From an uncultured Bacilli bacterium (GTDB lineage: Bacteria; Bacillota_I; Bacilli_A; RF39; UBA660), in NCBI GenBank assembly GCA_947625425.1, contig CANQOH010000003.1:1-64000 (forward strand): a DNA stretch of 64,000 bases, written 5' to 3'. How positions within the stretch are numbered: the stretch's first letter is position 1; each line of letters begins with the position of its first letter. Both the position numbers and the translations under genes were made by a program. The notes beneath the pieces are model-generated. The model was not told where the DNA came from. It ran no database searches and saw only the letters and a list, made by a program, of their open reading frames with translations. This document shows positions 55,305 to 62,844 of the stretch, one piece after another.

Positions 55305-57054
55305 TTTAAGTAGGATTAGTTCTTTAATAGAAAGTGAATTAGATGAACTTAGATTAGTTTTATTAGAAGTTGGGGAAGAAGAAATAAAACCTTATGTAGA
55401 TGAAATAGCAACGAAAGCTAATGGAACTAATAAAGAAGAATTAATTAAAATAGAACCTTTTAAGATATTTTTAACTTATTTTTATTTAACAAATAATATT
55501 ATTTTATCTTTTGATGAAGTATATCAAATGGTTTTAGAAATTAGAGATAATATAAATAGTTGGGATTATAAGACAGCAGGTCCTTTATTATTAGGGTTAT
55601 CTAAAGTATTAGATGATAGTGGTAAAGTTATGGATAGTAAAGCTTATGATTATATGACTAGTCTTAAGTTAACACCAGAATTTATTAATTATAATTTAAA
55701 ACCAATATGTTTTATAATGTTTGATTTTTTAAGTTTAAAAAGAGATATTATAAATATTAATTTGAAAAATAAAGGGTTAGGTAGTAATCAAGCTTTAATA
55801 AGACAAACTTATAATAAGAGTACACTTAAAAATATTATTATGGTAGCGGTTAATGCTTTAAAAGAAGCTAATGATGAAATGGCTGAGAGAAAAGAAATCG
55901 CTAGAGAAAAGATTAAGTATACTAAAGAAGTTCAAGCAATGGTTGATGATGCTTCTATTTTGCAATTAGATGATATGCCAGATTTATGGCATCGTTATTT
56001 AGAAGTTCCTTTGTTAGAAGAATTATATAATATTATTTTTGATAATTTAAATAAGAAAGAACATGAAATACAAGATCAAATAGACGAAAAAGAAAAAGTT
56101 ATTAATCGTAGTCCATTAGTTAAATATTTGTTTACTAATGGAATAGATATTAATTCATTAGATAGTGATTTAATTAGTAATTTAGAAAAGATAAGTTTAA
56201 CTGAAGATATTGTTAATATATTAGATTTTTTAAGAAGTTTAGGTTTATCTTTAGATGAAATATTTATTGATTATAGGGATATTTTGGTTAGTTTAACGGA
56301 TGAAAAAGTTAGTAAGATTAAATTTTTACTAACTACTAAAATATTAAGTAAGAAGACTTTAAGAGATAATTTAGATCTTTTAGGTAAAAGATATAATGAA
56401 TTATTAGTTAATTATGAAATATTAAAACCAATTATCGATTTTAATAATATATTTTATGATGATCGAATTTTATTAAAGTCTTCTAATAGTATTAAAAATA
56501 TATTAAGCATTTTAGCTTTATATGATTTAACAAGAAATAATTATATTTATTTATTATGTCATTTTGAATTTATCGATATTTATGATTTATTATTAGAAAA
56601 CGATATTCCGTTACATTTATTTATTAGTATCTGTGAAAGTGAAAATCCATTAATGACGATTAAGAGAATTTTAATTTATCGTGAGATAGGTGAAGAATTT
56701 GAAACTGGTGGTAAATTGTTACGTAAGGAAGTAGCAATAGGCAGTAAATGCCTAGTAGCTGATGATGCTTTAGATGAATATTTACCGGATTTTGCTTGTT
56801 TAGAGAAGATTAAGGGAAATAAAGTAACAAAAGTTATAGATGATGAATTAGTTAAAGATTTTGATTATAATTATCGATATAGTCATGATACTTATATGAT
56901 AGGAAGTGCTTTAATATCTAGACCAAAATTCTTACGTAATTATGAAGCAATGAATAAAGATAATGTTGTGGCTTGCTTAGTAAGTAATTCTTTATTAAGT
57001 GAGAAGGAATTTTGGGAGATAGTTAAAGAAGTTAAAGGAAAAAGACTTAGTTAG
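55297..57054 (+). CDS. Unknown cytosolic protein, operon partner
   Basis: 585 residues from the ATG at 55297, behind TTAGGTG within the end of the previous gene. No signal peptide or membrane segment, no family recognised. Mostly helical; a charged coiled-coil-like stretch (about 190-225 and 250-275, including NKKEHEIQDQIDEKEKVINR) is followed by short helical repeats. Translationally coupled to the RelE-like-tail protein, so the two may form a complex. A terminator overlaps the stop. Confidence 0.6.
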   Translation: MSSLSRISSLIESELDELRLVLLEVGEEEIKPYVDEIATKANGTNKEELIKIEPFKIFLTYFYLTNNIILSFDEVYQMVLEIRDNINSWDYKTAGPLLLGLSKVLDDSGKVMDSKAYDYMTSLKLTPEFINYNLKPICFIMFDFLSLKRDIININLKNKGLGSNQALIRQTYNKSTLKNIIMVAVNALKEANDEMAERKEIAREKIKYTKEVQAMVDDASILQLDDMPDLWHRYLEVPLLEELYNIIFDNLNKKEHEIQDQIDEKEKVINRSPLVKYLFTNGIDINSLDSDLISNLEKISLTEDIVNILDFLRSLGLSLDEIFIDYRDILVSLTDEKVSKIKFLLTTKILSKKTLRDNLDLLGKRYNELLVNYEILKPIIDFNNIFYDDRILLKSSNSIKNILSILALYDLTRNNYIYLLCHFEFIDIYDLLLENDIPLHLFISICESENPLMTIKRILIYREIGEEFETGGKLLRKEVAIGSKCLVADDALDEYLPDFACLEKIKGNKVTKVIDDELVKDFDYNYRYSHDTYMIGSALISRPKFLRNYEAMNKDNVVACLVSNSLLSEKEFWEIVKEVKGKRLS

Positions 57055-57064
57055 TCTTTTTTTC
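57040..57064 (+). terminator. Terminator
   Basis: AAAGACT / AGTCTTT stem overlapping the stop codon, followed by a T-run. Confidence 0.7.
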
Positions 57065-57084
57065 TTTATAACAGTTGTTTAATA

Positions 57085-57093
57085 TGTTACAAT
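57085..57093 (+). promoter_or_regulatory. Extended -10 promoter
   Basis: TGTTACAAT, 29 bp before the ATG at 57123. The preceding ATAACAGTTG resembles sequence upstream of the second poly-G promoter. Confidence 0.5.
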
Positions 57094-57122
57094 TAAATTA
57101 AATAAAGATATGGTGTTGTGTG

Positions 57123-58058
57123 ATGAAGAAAATATTATTAATAATGATAATTATAGGAGCTATTATAGTAATGCCAAAAGTTGCTGCTGAAGAAACGAAA
57201 ACTATTTCTCTAGGTGAAATAAAAGTTATTACTAATACTGATACGTTAAGTAGTGGCGAAGCAAAGATGGAAACAATTGGTAATACAACAACAATTACTT
57301 ATGATGTTGCAACTTTTAAAATTTTAGATTCTAATAATGAAGGACGTCCCGATAATAAAGCTTGGGTAGGAATCCAAGTTAAAAAACCAGCTAATGCAAT
57401 AAAATATAAATTAAAAGTTAATGATGGAGATGAAACTGAAACAGATTTAAGTAATGGTGAAAGCTTTGATAAATATATTGGATTTACAGAACAAGAATTA
57501 GAAACTGCTACTAAAAATGCTACTGATTTAGTTAATGTTTTACAGATTACATGGACAGGTGATGAAAATACAACACCATTTACTCAAATAATTAAAATTG
57601 TTCTGGTGCCACAAGGTATTACTTTAAAAGACAAAACGGGTGAAACAGATTTATGGAATAATGTTAAGTGGGAAGAAAATATTCCTAAAGTAAAAGTAAC
57701 ACTTAAAGCTTATAAAGATGGTAAAGAAGTTACAATACCAGATGACATTATTTCATTTTATGATTTAAAGGGATCTTATGTTTTAACAGCTAATCAGATT
57801 GAAGGAGCTAGAAATGTATTAATAGACGATGGACTTGAATTTATTGGCTTATATATGGATAGTGATTTAAAGACACCATTTGTTGAAACTCAAACATTTA
57901 GTTCTGATACTATAATATATGTAGCTTATAAAACTAAAACTGATGATATTCCTGATACTGGAGCATTTGCATCTTATTTATTACTAGCAATTGGTTCTTT
58001 AATTGCTATAAGTGTTTTAGTAATTGCGCAAAAATATAATAAAATATATCATGTATAG
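57123..58058 (+). CDS. Sortase-anchored surface protein
   Basis: About 311 residues. Signal peptide ends near VAA-EE. Residues about 45-200 are related to the exported domain of the protein at 27329: compare AWVGIQVKKPAN with AWPGIKILAPSN, and KDKTGETDLWNNVKWEEN with TDEDGEDELWNHDIYQEE. A second beta domain follows (about 205-280), resembling bacterial surface repeats of the Listeria-Bacteroides type. The end has IPDTGAFASY, a membrane segment and basic tail, near-identical in design to the protein at 52443. Probably wall-anchored. The ATG at 57123 is chosen over the GTG at 57120. Confidence 0.8.
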   Translation: MKKILLIMIIIGAIIVMPKVAAEETKTISLGEIKVITNTDTLSSGEAKMETIGNTTTITYDVATFKILDSNNEGRPDNKAWVGIQVKKPANAIKYKLKVNDGDETETDLSNGESFDKYIGFTEQELETATKNATDLVNVLQITWTGDENTTPFTQIIKIVLVPQGITLKDKTGETDLWNNVKWEENIPKVKVTLKAYKDGKEVTIPDDIISFYDLKGSYVLTANQIEGARNVLIDDGLEFIGLYMDSDLKTPFVETQTFSSDTIIYVAYKTKTDDIPDTGAFASYLLLAIGSLIAISVLVIAQKYNKIYHV

Positions 58059-58080
58059 AAGACCATAACTGGTCTTTTTT
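58058..58080 (+). terminator. Terminator
   Basis: AAGACCA / TGGTCTT hairpin with six T. Confidence 0.8.
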
Positions 58081-58144
58081 GTTTGTTAAAAAGGAAATAG
58101 AAGATTAATGGAGAATATATAGGGTGAAAGGAGTATTCTTTTTG

Positions 58145-58999
58145 ATGAAGAAAAAAGTAAGATTCGTTTCACTTATGCAAGATATAGTATTTAAAACAAT
58201 GTGGCAAAAAGAGGAAATAATAATTCAAGATTATTTTAGAAATTTATTAAAATACATAACTAAAATTGATATAAGTAATTATAACTTTAATATGAATGAT
58301 ATACCAATTAATAATGATAGTGATATGCAGAGTAAAGCAGATATTCTTTTAGAATCACAAGATAAACAAACTAAAATAAATATTGAGTTAAATCCAGTTA
58401 ATAAAAGAACAACGCAGAATAAAAATAATAGCTATGTATATAAGATAGCTAGTGGAATGTATAATAGAAATTGTCGAAATAAATACGAAGGAAAAATAAG
58501 AGTAATACAAATAAATTTTAATGGGTTTTATTTTAAAAAGAAGCGTAATTGTCCTATTACGAGATATAAATTACATGATAGGAAGGTAAATGATACGATA
58601 AATGATATAGAAATTATTAATATTTTTTTACCAGTATATAGAAAGCTATGCTATAATAATGGTACAGAAATATACAAGGACTTTGCGATGTTTGATGTTA
58701 AAAATTATGATGAAATGGCGGAGTTAGCTAAGAATGATGAAAGGAGATTAAAGATTATGGAAGCAATGAAAGAAATGTCTGAAGATGAAACTGTTCCAAC
58801 TTATAACTATACAATATATAAGAAAAATCTCGAAGATGAAATAAAAGAAGAAATATTACAAAATCGTTATAAAAAAGGTAAAAGAGTTGGACGTCAAGAA
58901 GGACGTCAAGAAGGTGAAAATAATATCATTAATAAATTACTATCAAGTGGTATGTCTAAAAAAGAATTATCTAAACGTCTTGGAATGCCAATACTATAA
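58145..58999 (+). CDS. Rpn/PD-(D/E)XK nuclease-transposase family protein
   Basis: 284 residues, paralog of the protein at 53305. N-terminal PD-(D/E)XK core with LMQDIVFKTMW and SKADILLESQDKQTKINIELN, retaining the Asp, Glu pattern (the third position is Asn rather than the more usual Gln). The C-terminal tail is charged with GRQEGRQEG, an in-frame duplicated unit, then SGMSKKELSKRLGM. Rpn proteins promote RecA-independent recombination or act as anti-phage nucleases; which applies here is unknown. The ATG at 58145 follows AAAGGAG by 11 nt. Confidence 0.8.
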   Translation: MKKKVRFVSLMQDIVFKTMWQKEEIIIQDYFRNLLKYITKIDISNYNFNMNDIPINNDSDMQSKADILLESQDKQTKINIELNPVNKRTTQNKNNSYVYKIASGMYNRNCRNKYEGKIRVIQINFNGFYFKKKRNCPITRYKLHDRKVNDTINDIEIINIFLPVYRKLCYNNGTEIYKDFAMFDVKNYDEMAELAKNDERRLKIMEAMKEMSEDETVPTYNYTIYKKNLEDEIKEEILQNRYKKGKRVGRQEGRQEGENNIINKLLSSGMSKKELSKRLGMPIL

Positions 59000-59018
59000 A
59001 TTTATTTAGAAACGAATG

Positions 59019-59050
59019 AAAAAGACTCTAGAATAATCTAGGGTCTTTTG
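59019..59050. terminator. Bidirectional terminator
   Basis: AAAAGACTCTAGA / TCTAGGGTCTTTT near-perfect stem with a three-base loop between convergent genes. Confidence 0.8.
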
Positions 59051-59603
59051 ACATATTTTGTTTATAATAATCATATAATTCTTTAAATCTATTAAAATGA
59101 ACAATTTCTCTTTGACGAAGGAAAAGTAAAGGACCAATTAAGTCTTCATCATCAGCTAAGTCGATAAGATTTTCATAGGTAGCACGAGCTTTTTCTTCGG
59201 CAGCCATATCTTCTGATAGGTCAGCTAAAACATCACCTGTTGAATTAAAAGTTAAAGCACTAAATGGATTACCAGAGGCATCAACAGGATAGACGCCTAA
59301 ACCATGATCAGTAAAGTAACTAGAAAAACCACTTTCTTTTATTTCTTCGGGTGTAGCACCTTTAATAAGTTGTCTAAAGATAGTACCAATCATTTCACAA
59401 TGACCTAGTTCTTCACAAGCAATATCATTTAGTAAAGCTTGACCTTTATCATCTGGCATAGCAAATTTTTGACTGAAGTAACGAAGAGCAGCTCCTAATT
59501 CACCAGCTGGACCACCTAATTGAGTAATTAAACATTTAGCCATCTTAAGATTTTTCTTTTTGATATTGATAGGGTAATTTAATTTTTTCATATATTTATA
59601 CAT
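59028..59603 (-). CDS. cotJC: CotJC-like manganese catalase-family coat protein
   Basis: 191 residues, ferritin-like di-metal family. LITQLGGPAGELGAALRYFS, then EELGHCEMIGTI, DMAAEEKARATYENL and REIVHFNRFKELYDY give the expected metal-ligand Glu and His pattern of CotJC/manganese catalases. In Bacillus, CotJC is a spore coat protein, but homologs occur widely in Firmicutes that do not form spores. The start overlaps the stop of the upstream gene (TAATG), with GGAGG inside that gene's last codons. Metal-dependent peroxide removal is possible. Confidence 0.9.
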   Translation of the reverse strand: MYKYMKKLNYPINIKKKNLKMAKCLITQLGGPAGELGAALRYFSQKFAMPDDKGQALLNDIACEELGHCEMIGTIFRQLIKGATPEEIKESGFSSYFTDHGLGVYPVDASGNPFSALTFNSTGDVLADLSEDMAAEEKARATYENLIDLADDEDLIGPLLFLRQREIVHFNRFKELYDYYKQNMSKDPRLF

Positions 59604-60004
59604 TAGACATTACCTCCGGTAAATGGCCAAGGGCCTTTTTCCCACATATAACTAGTATAGTTACTATCAGTTAATTCTAAAGGACCATACATTTTCTCAT
59701 AAGTTTCCATATATTTTTTCTCTTCTTCAGTATATTGTTTAAATAGATTATAAACATCTTTATTATCGGGGTGTAGATCTAAATATAAAGATAAATCATT
59801 TAAAGCAAAATCATATTCATATATTTTAAGCATTAATTCTTCTTTTTGAGATAAGGCATTTAATTTACTAACACGATAGTTTTTATAAGGAACATATTCA
59901 TTTCTAAACATATTACCATACATAAAGCCTTCTTTGGCATCAAATAGACTTGGATTATCCATCATCTTTATATTAGAATCAAATAATATATCATCAAAAA
60001 ACAT
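59603..60004 (-). CDS. CotJA-CotJB fusion protein
   Basis: 133 residues. The N-terminal part has the CotJA-like pattern GFMYGNMFRNEYVPYKNY (about 27-44). It is directly followed by a CotJB-like domain, LMLKIYEYDFALNDLSLYLD then LHPDNKDVYNLFKQYTEEEK (about 58-105). In Bacillus these are separate genes upstream of cotJC, so the fusion keeps operon order. The ATG at 60004 is 8 nt from AGGAGG, whereas ATG 60010 is too close. Coupled to cotJC. Confidence 0.8.
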   Translation of the reverse strand: MFFDDILFDSNIKMMDNPSLFDAKEGFMYGNMFRNEYVPYKNYRVSKLNALSQKEELMLKIYEYDFALNDLSLYLDLHPDNKDVYNLFKQYTEEEKKYMETYEKMYGPLELTDSNYTSYMWEKGPWPFTGGNV

Positions 60005-60103
60005 TTTCATTCCTCCTAAGATATAATATGTATACTTTTGTAATGTTTATAGTAAAATTGCCTATAAAATAGGGAAACTTACTTTACATAAAAATTTAAT
60101 ATA

Positions 60104-60112
60104 TGTTAAAAT
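60104..60112 (+). promoter_or_regulatory. Extended -10 promoter
   Basis: TGTTAAAAT, 24 bp before the ATG at 60137. Confidence 0.55.
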
Positions 60113-60136
60113 ATAGATAGGAAAGGATATGATACT

Positions 60137-60691
60137 ATGACTAGTATTAAAAAGAATGAAAGATTTGTACCTATTAAAAATTATGTTCTTGCTGGTGTTA
60201 TAGTTGTCGTAGTAATTTTATTAGCTTGGTATGCTTTTGCTTGGTATAAAGTTGTTAATGAGAATAGAATATCAACTTCTTATTTAGTAAGTGAAAAAGT
60301 TATATCTAAGGTAATTAATTTAAGTGAAGTTAGTTCTGTATTTGCTGAACCATTAAATGATTATTTTATTTATGTAAGTTATACTGGTTCAGAAGATATA
60401 TATGATATGGAAAAAGATATTAAAGATTTAATAAGTGATTATGGTATTGGTGATAATTTATATTATTTAGATGTTACTGATATTAAAGATAAAGATGATT
60501 ATACTAAAGAGATTAATGATACTTTAGGTGAAGTAATTGATATGAATGGTAAAGAAGTATCAACTGTTCCAACTATTATATATTGTAAGGATGGAAAAGC
60601 TGTTGACATTATTAATAGATTAGATAATAATATTATGAGTCGTTGGGATTTTGAACAAATTCTAGATCGTAATAATATCGAGAAAGAATAA
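60137..60691 (+). CDS. Membrane-anchored thioredoxin-like protein
   Basis: 184 residues. Basic N-terminus, one membrane segment (about 17-37) and an exported domain. VSTVPTIIYCKDGKAVD (about 144-160) resembles the cis-Pro loop and following strand of thioredoxins, but no CxxC is present; the only Cys is in IIYC. It may be a non-redox thioredoxin fold. Ribosome site GGAAAGGA. Followed by a hairpin, then trmL. Confidence 0.6.
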   Translation: MTSIKKNERFVPIKNYVLAGVIVVVVILLAWYAFAWYKVVNENRISTSYLVSEKVISKVINLSEVSSVFAEPLNDYFIYVSYTGSEDIYDMEKDIKDLISDYGIGDNLYYLDVTDIKDKDDYTKEINDTLGEVIDMNGKEVSTVPTIIYCKDGKAVDIINRLDNNIMSRWDFEQILDRNNIEKE

Positions 60692-60711
60692 GACCTGATG
60701 GTCTTATTTAT
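60687..60711 (+). terminator. Terminator
   Basis: AATAAGACC / GGTCTTATT perfect stem, loop TGAT, T-rich tail. It overlaps the stop of the preceding gene. Confidence 0.7.
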
Positions 60712-60723
60712 TTGGAGGAATTT

Positions 60724-61248
60724 ATGCTTAATGTAGTATTATTTGAACCTGAGATACCAGGTAATACAGGAAATATAATGAGAACTTGTGTAGCTACTAA
60801 TACTTATTTACATTTAATTAAACCATTAGGTTTTTCTTTAGATGAAAAATATATTAGAAGAAGTGGCGTTAATTATATAGATAATTGTCATTATACAGTT
60901 TATGAGAATTGGCAAGATTTTATGGATAAGAATAAAGATAAAGGAGAATTTTATTTCTTAACTAGATATGGTCATAAGCCTCATACTTCTTTTGATTATA
61001 GTGATAGTAGTAAGAATATTTATTTTGTCTTTGGTAAAGAATCAACTGGTATTCCAAGAGAGATATTAAAACCACATATTGATAGATGTATGAGAATGCC
61101 AATGACAGATAAAGTAAGAGCATTAAATTTATCTAACACAGTAGCTATTATGGTTTATGAAGCATTAAGACAACAAGATTATAATGATTTACTTCGTGAG
61201 GAACCACATAAGAGTAAGAATTTTATTGAAGAGTATGATGAAGATTAG
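60724..61248 (+). CDS. trmL: tRNA (cytidine34-2'-O)-methyltransferase
   Basis: 174 residues, SPOUT-class methyltransferase with alpha/beta-knot fold. LNVVLFEPEIPGNTGNIMRT at the start, FVFGKESTGIPREIL (about 103-117) and MRMPMTDKVRALNLSNTVAI in the knot are diagnostic. It methylates the wobble ribose of tRNA-Leu using SAM. The ATG at 60724 has GGAGGAA upstream; TTG 60712 would lie at or before that site. Confidence 0.96.
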   Translation: MLNVVLFEPEIPGNTGNIMRTCVATNTYLHLIKPLGFSLDEKYIRRSGVNYIDNCHYTVYENWQDFMDKNKDKGEFYFLTRYGHKPHTSFDYSDSSKNIYFVFGKESTGIPREILKPHIDRCMRMPMTDKVRALNLSNTVAIMVYEALRQQDYNDLLREEPHKSKNFIEEYDED

Positions 61249-61266
61249 TAGATACTAATCTTTATT
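61241..61266 (+). terminator. Terminator
   Basis: AAGATTAGTA / TACTAATCTT perfect 10-bp stem with loop GA, followed by T-rich sequence. It overlaps the trmL stop. Confidence 0.8.
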
Positions 61267-61294
61267 TTATGTTAGAATACTAGTAGGTGATAAT

Positions 61295-61558
61295 ATGAAC
61301 TGTAAATATTGTGGGGCTGCTTTACCAACTAAAGGAGGAGTTTGTCCTGAATGTGGAAAAATGATACCAATATCTCAACAAAAAGAAATGCGTGAGATGT
61401 TAGATCCTAAATGGAATATGTATCGTAACAAAGATACCGCAATGTATAAAAGTGCTTCTAATACGGATGGAGATGCTAAGATAGGTAAAGCAATTATGTT
61501 TATAATAATTGTTATTGTGGTAATAATATTAATAGCAGTTATTAAAGGAGGATCTTGA
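61295..61558 (+). CDS. Zinc-ribbon membrane protein
   Basis: 87 residues. An N-terminal zinc ribbon, CKYCGAALPTKGGVCPECGK, carries four Cys in two CxxC pairs. It is followed by a polar linker and one C-terminal membrane segment (about 67-84, IMFIIIVIVVIILIAVI). Function unknown. It overlaps the next gene by one base (TGATG), and AAAGGAGG inside its end serves that gene. Confidence 0.7.
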   Translation: MNCKYCGAALPTKGGVCPECGKMIPISQQKEMREMLDPKWNMYRNKDTAMYKSASNTDGDAKIGKAIMFIIIVIVVIILIAVIKGGS

Positions 61559-62070
61559 TGCTATTAACTTTGTGTATAAAGATATTTTTGGCAAGAATAG
61601 CTGATGTAACTCTTGGAACAATAAGAACTAATTATTCAGTTAGAGGTAAGACATTATTAGCGGGATTAATTGGTTTCTTTGAAGTATTTATTTGGTTTTT
61701 AGTAGTTAAAGAAGCAATTAATTCAGATATTAATAGTATATGGATTGTTATTGCTTATTCAGCAGGTTATGCAACCGGGACTATTTTAGGAACTTATATT
61801 TCAAATAGTTTAATTAATAGTTTAATAAGTGTTGAAGTAATGACAATGGAAACTGGTAGGGAAAGTATTGATAAGATAAGAAAAGAAGGTTTTGGCGTAT
61901 CAGTTGTTGAAACTAAGAATACTTATAATGAAGAAGAAGCAAATATATTATTTATTACTTTAAATAGTCGTAATTTAAAACATTTAAAAGAGATAATTAA
62001 AGAGATAGATCCCAAAGCTTTTATTGTAATTAGTGAAACAAAAATAGTACAAAATGGGTATATAAAATAG
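61558..62070 (+). CDS. UPF0316/DUF2179-family membrane protein
   Basis: 170 residues. Three N-terminal membrane segments (about 3-21, 31-52 and 61-83), with RIADVTLGTIRTNYSVRGKT near the start and AYSAGYATGTILGTYI in the third, then a cytosolic DUF2179-like domain (about 90-165, VMTMETGRESIDKIRKEGFG). Biochemical role unknown. The ATG at 61558 overlaps the previous stop. The last codons and TAG lie inside the 31-bp direct repeat at 62060. Confidence 0.85.
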   Translation: MLLTLCIKIFLARIADVTLGTIRTNYSVRGKTLLAGLIGFFEVFIWFLVVKEAINSDINSIWIVIAYSAGYATGTILGTYISNSLINSLISVEVMTMETGRESIDKIRKEGFGVSVVETKNTYNEEEANILFITLNSRNLKHLKEIIKEIDPKAFIVISETKIVQNGYIK

Positions 62071-62090
62071 AGAATGTTGAATTCTCTATT
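62060..62090 (+). repeat. 31-bp direct repeat, left copy
   Basis: Identical over 31 bp to 62814-62844. It contains a terminator hairpin (stem ATAGAGAAT / ATTCTCTAT, loop GTTGA) and the stop of the UPF0316 gene. The two copies bracket the toxin-antitoxin cassette. Confidence 0.9.
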
Positions 62091-62370
62091 AATAAAATAA
62101 ATCGCTATGGCTACCAGTTGCTACTAACAAAAGGTTTAACTTGTTATCTTCGTATTGATAAACTAATAACCAGTCAGGTTCTATATGACACTCTCTACAA
62201 TTTTTATAGTATTTGTCATTAATTAAATCGTGATCTTTATATTTTGGATCTAATACTTCTTTATTTACTAATTTATCAATAACTATTTTTAATTTAGTTA
62301 AGTCTTTTCCTTGTTTTCCAATTTTCTTATATTGTTTTTTAAAATTGGAAGATAATACTACTTTATACAT
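62089..62370 (-). CDS. yafQ: YafQ-family toxin
   Basis: 93 residues, RelE-fold ribosome-dependent mRNA endonuclease. KYKDHDLINDKYYKNCRECH, then IEPDWLLVYQYEDN and GSHSDLF conserve the histidines and the Asp of the YafQ active site (HxL, CHIEPDW and SH). It overlaps the antitoxin gene by one base, the usual type II order with the antitoxin first. Neutralised by the DinJ-like protein. Its 3' end touches the left direct repeat. Confidence 0.93.
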   Translation of the reverse strand: MYKVVLSSNFKKQYKKIGKQGKDLTKLKIVIDKLVNKEVLDPKYKDHDLINDKYYKNCRECHIEPDWLLVYQYEDNKLNLLLVATGSHSDLFY

Positions 62371-62651
62371 TAGTTATCTAAATACTCGAACAATTCCTCT
62401 GTAGTATCAAAAGTAGGAAGTTGTACCTTTCCGTTTTTATAATCTTCTATTTCTTTTAAAGCTTTTAATAACTCTTTACTTGGCTTAGGATTTACTACCT
62501 CAAAAGGTACGCCATTTCTTTTGACAACTTGAGCTAAAGTCATATTAATAAATGTGCTCATATTTAAACCAAGATCCTTTAATATTGTAGTAGCTTCCTT
62601 TTTTAGTTCTGGATCAACATTAACATTTATTACACTTGTTCCACTTGCCAT
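62370..62651 (-). CDS. dinJ: DinJ/RelB-family antitoxin
   Basis: About 93 residues. N-terminal ribbon-helix-helix (SVINVNVDPELKKEATTILK and LGLNMSTFINMTLAQVV, about 6-44) for DNA binding and dimerisation. The C-terminal half (FEVVNPKPSKELLKALKEIE) probably wraps the YafQ toxin. The ATG at 62651 has AAAGAGAG at suitable distance; ATG 62660 is too close. RHH antitoxins of this type usually repress their own operon. Confidence 0.9.
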   Translation of the reverse strand: MASGTSVINVNVDPELKKEATTILKDLGLNMSTFINMTLAQVVKRNGVPFEVVNPKPSKELLKALKEIEDYKNGKVQLPTFDTTEELFEYLDN

Positions 62652-62677
62652 GAGATTCATCTCTCTTTCTACAAGAC

Positions 62678-62706
62678 ATTATAACATAAAAAATATATAA
62701 TTGCAA
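62678..62706 (-). promoter_or_regulatory. Promoter of dinJ-yafQ
   Basis: On the reverse strand, TTGCAA at 62706-62701 and TATAAT at 62683-62678 with a 17-bp spacer and an extended TG. Confidence 0.7.
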
Positions 62707-62707
62707 C

Positions 62708-62746
62708 ATAATATGTATATAATATCAACCTATTATATGTATAATA
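62708..62746. promoter_or_regulatory. Palindromic candidate operators of the TA operon
   Basis: TATTATA-TG-TATAATA at 62731-62746 is a perfect palindrome, and a related ATATGTATA motif lies at about 62711-62719, next to the dinJ promoter. Plausible autoregulatory sites for the RHH antitoxin. The remaining AT-rich spacer up to 62813 shows nothing else. Confidence 0.45.
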
Positions 62747-62813
62747 ACTATATATTAACACTATATTTTATATAATATTATATTCATAATAGTGATTTTT
62801 ATGTAATTATTGC

Positions 62814-62844
62814 ATATAAAATAGAGAATGTTGAATTCTCTATT
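62814..62844 (+). repeat. 31-bp direct repeat, right copy
   Basis: Exact copy of 62060-62090. It contains the same hairpin and the stop codon of the convergent beta-lactamase-like gene. Confidence 0.9.

Noticed and set aside
53305..58999. Insertion sequence or transposon
   Set aside because: The Rpn-type proteins carry a transposase-like family name, but no terminal inverted repeats or target duplications were seen around them.
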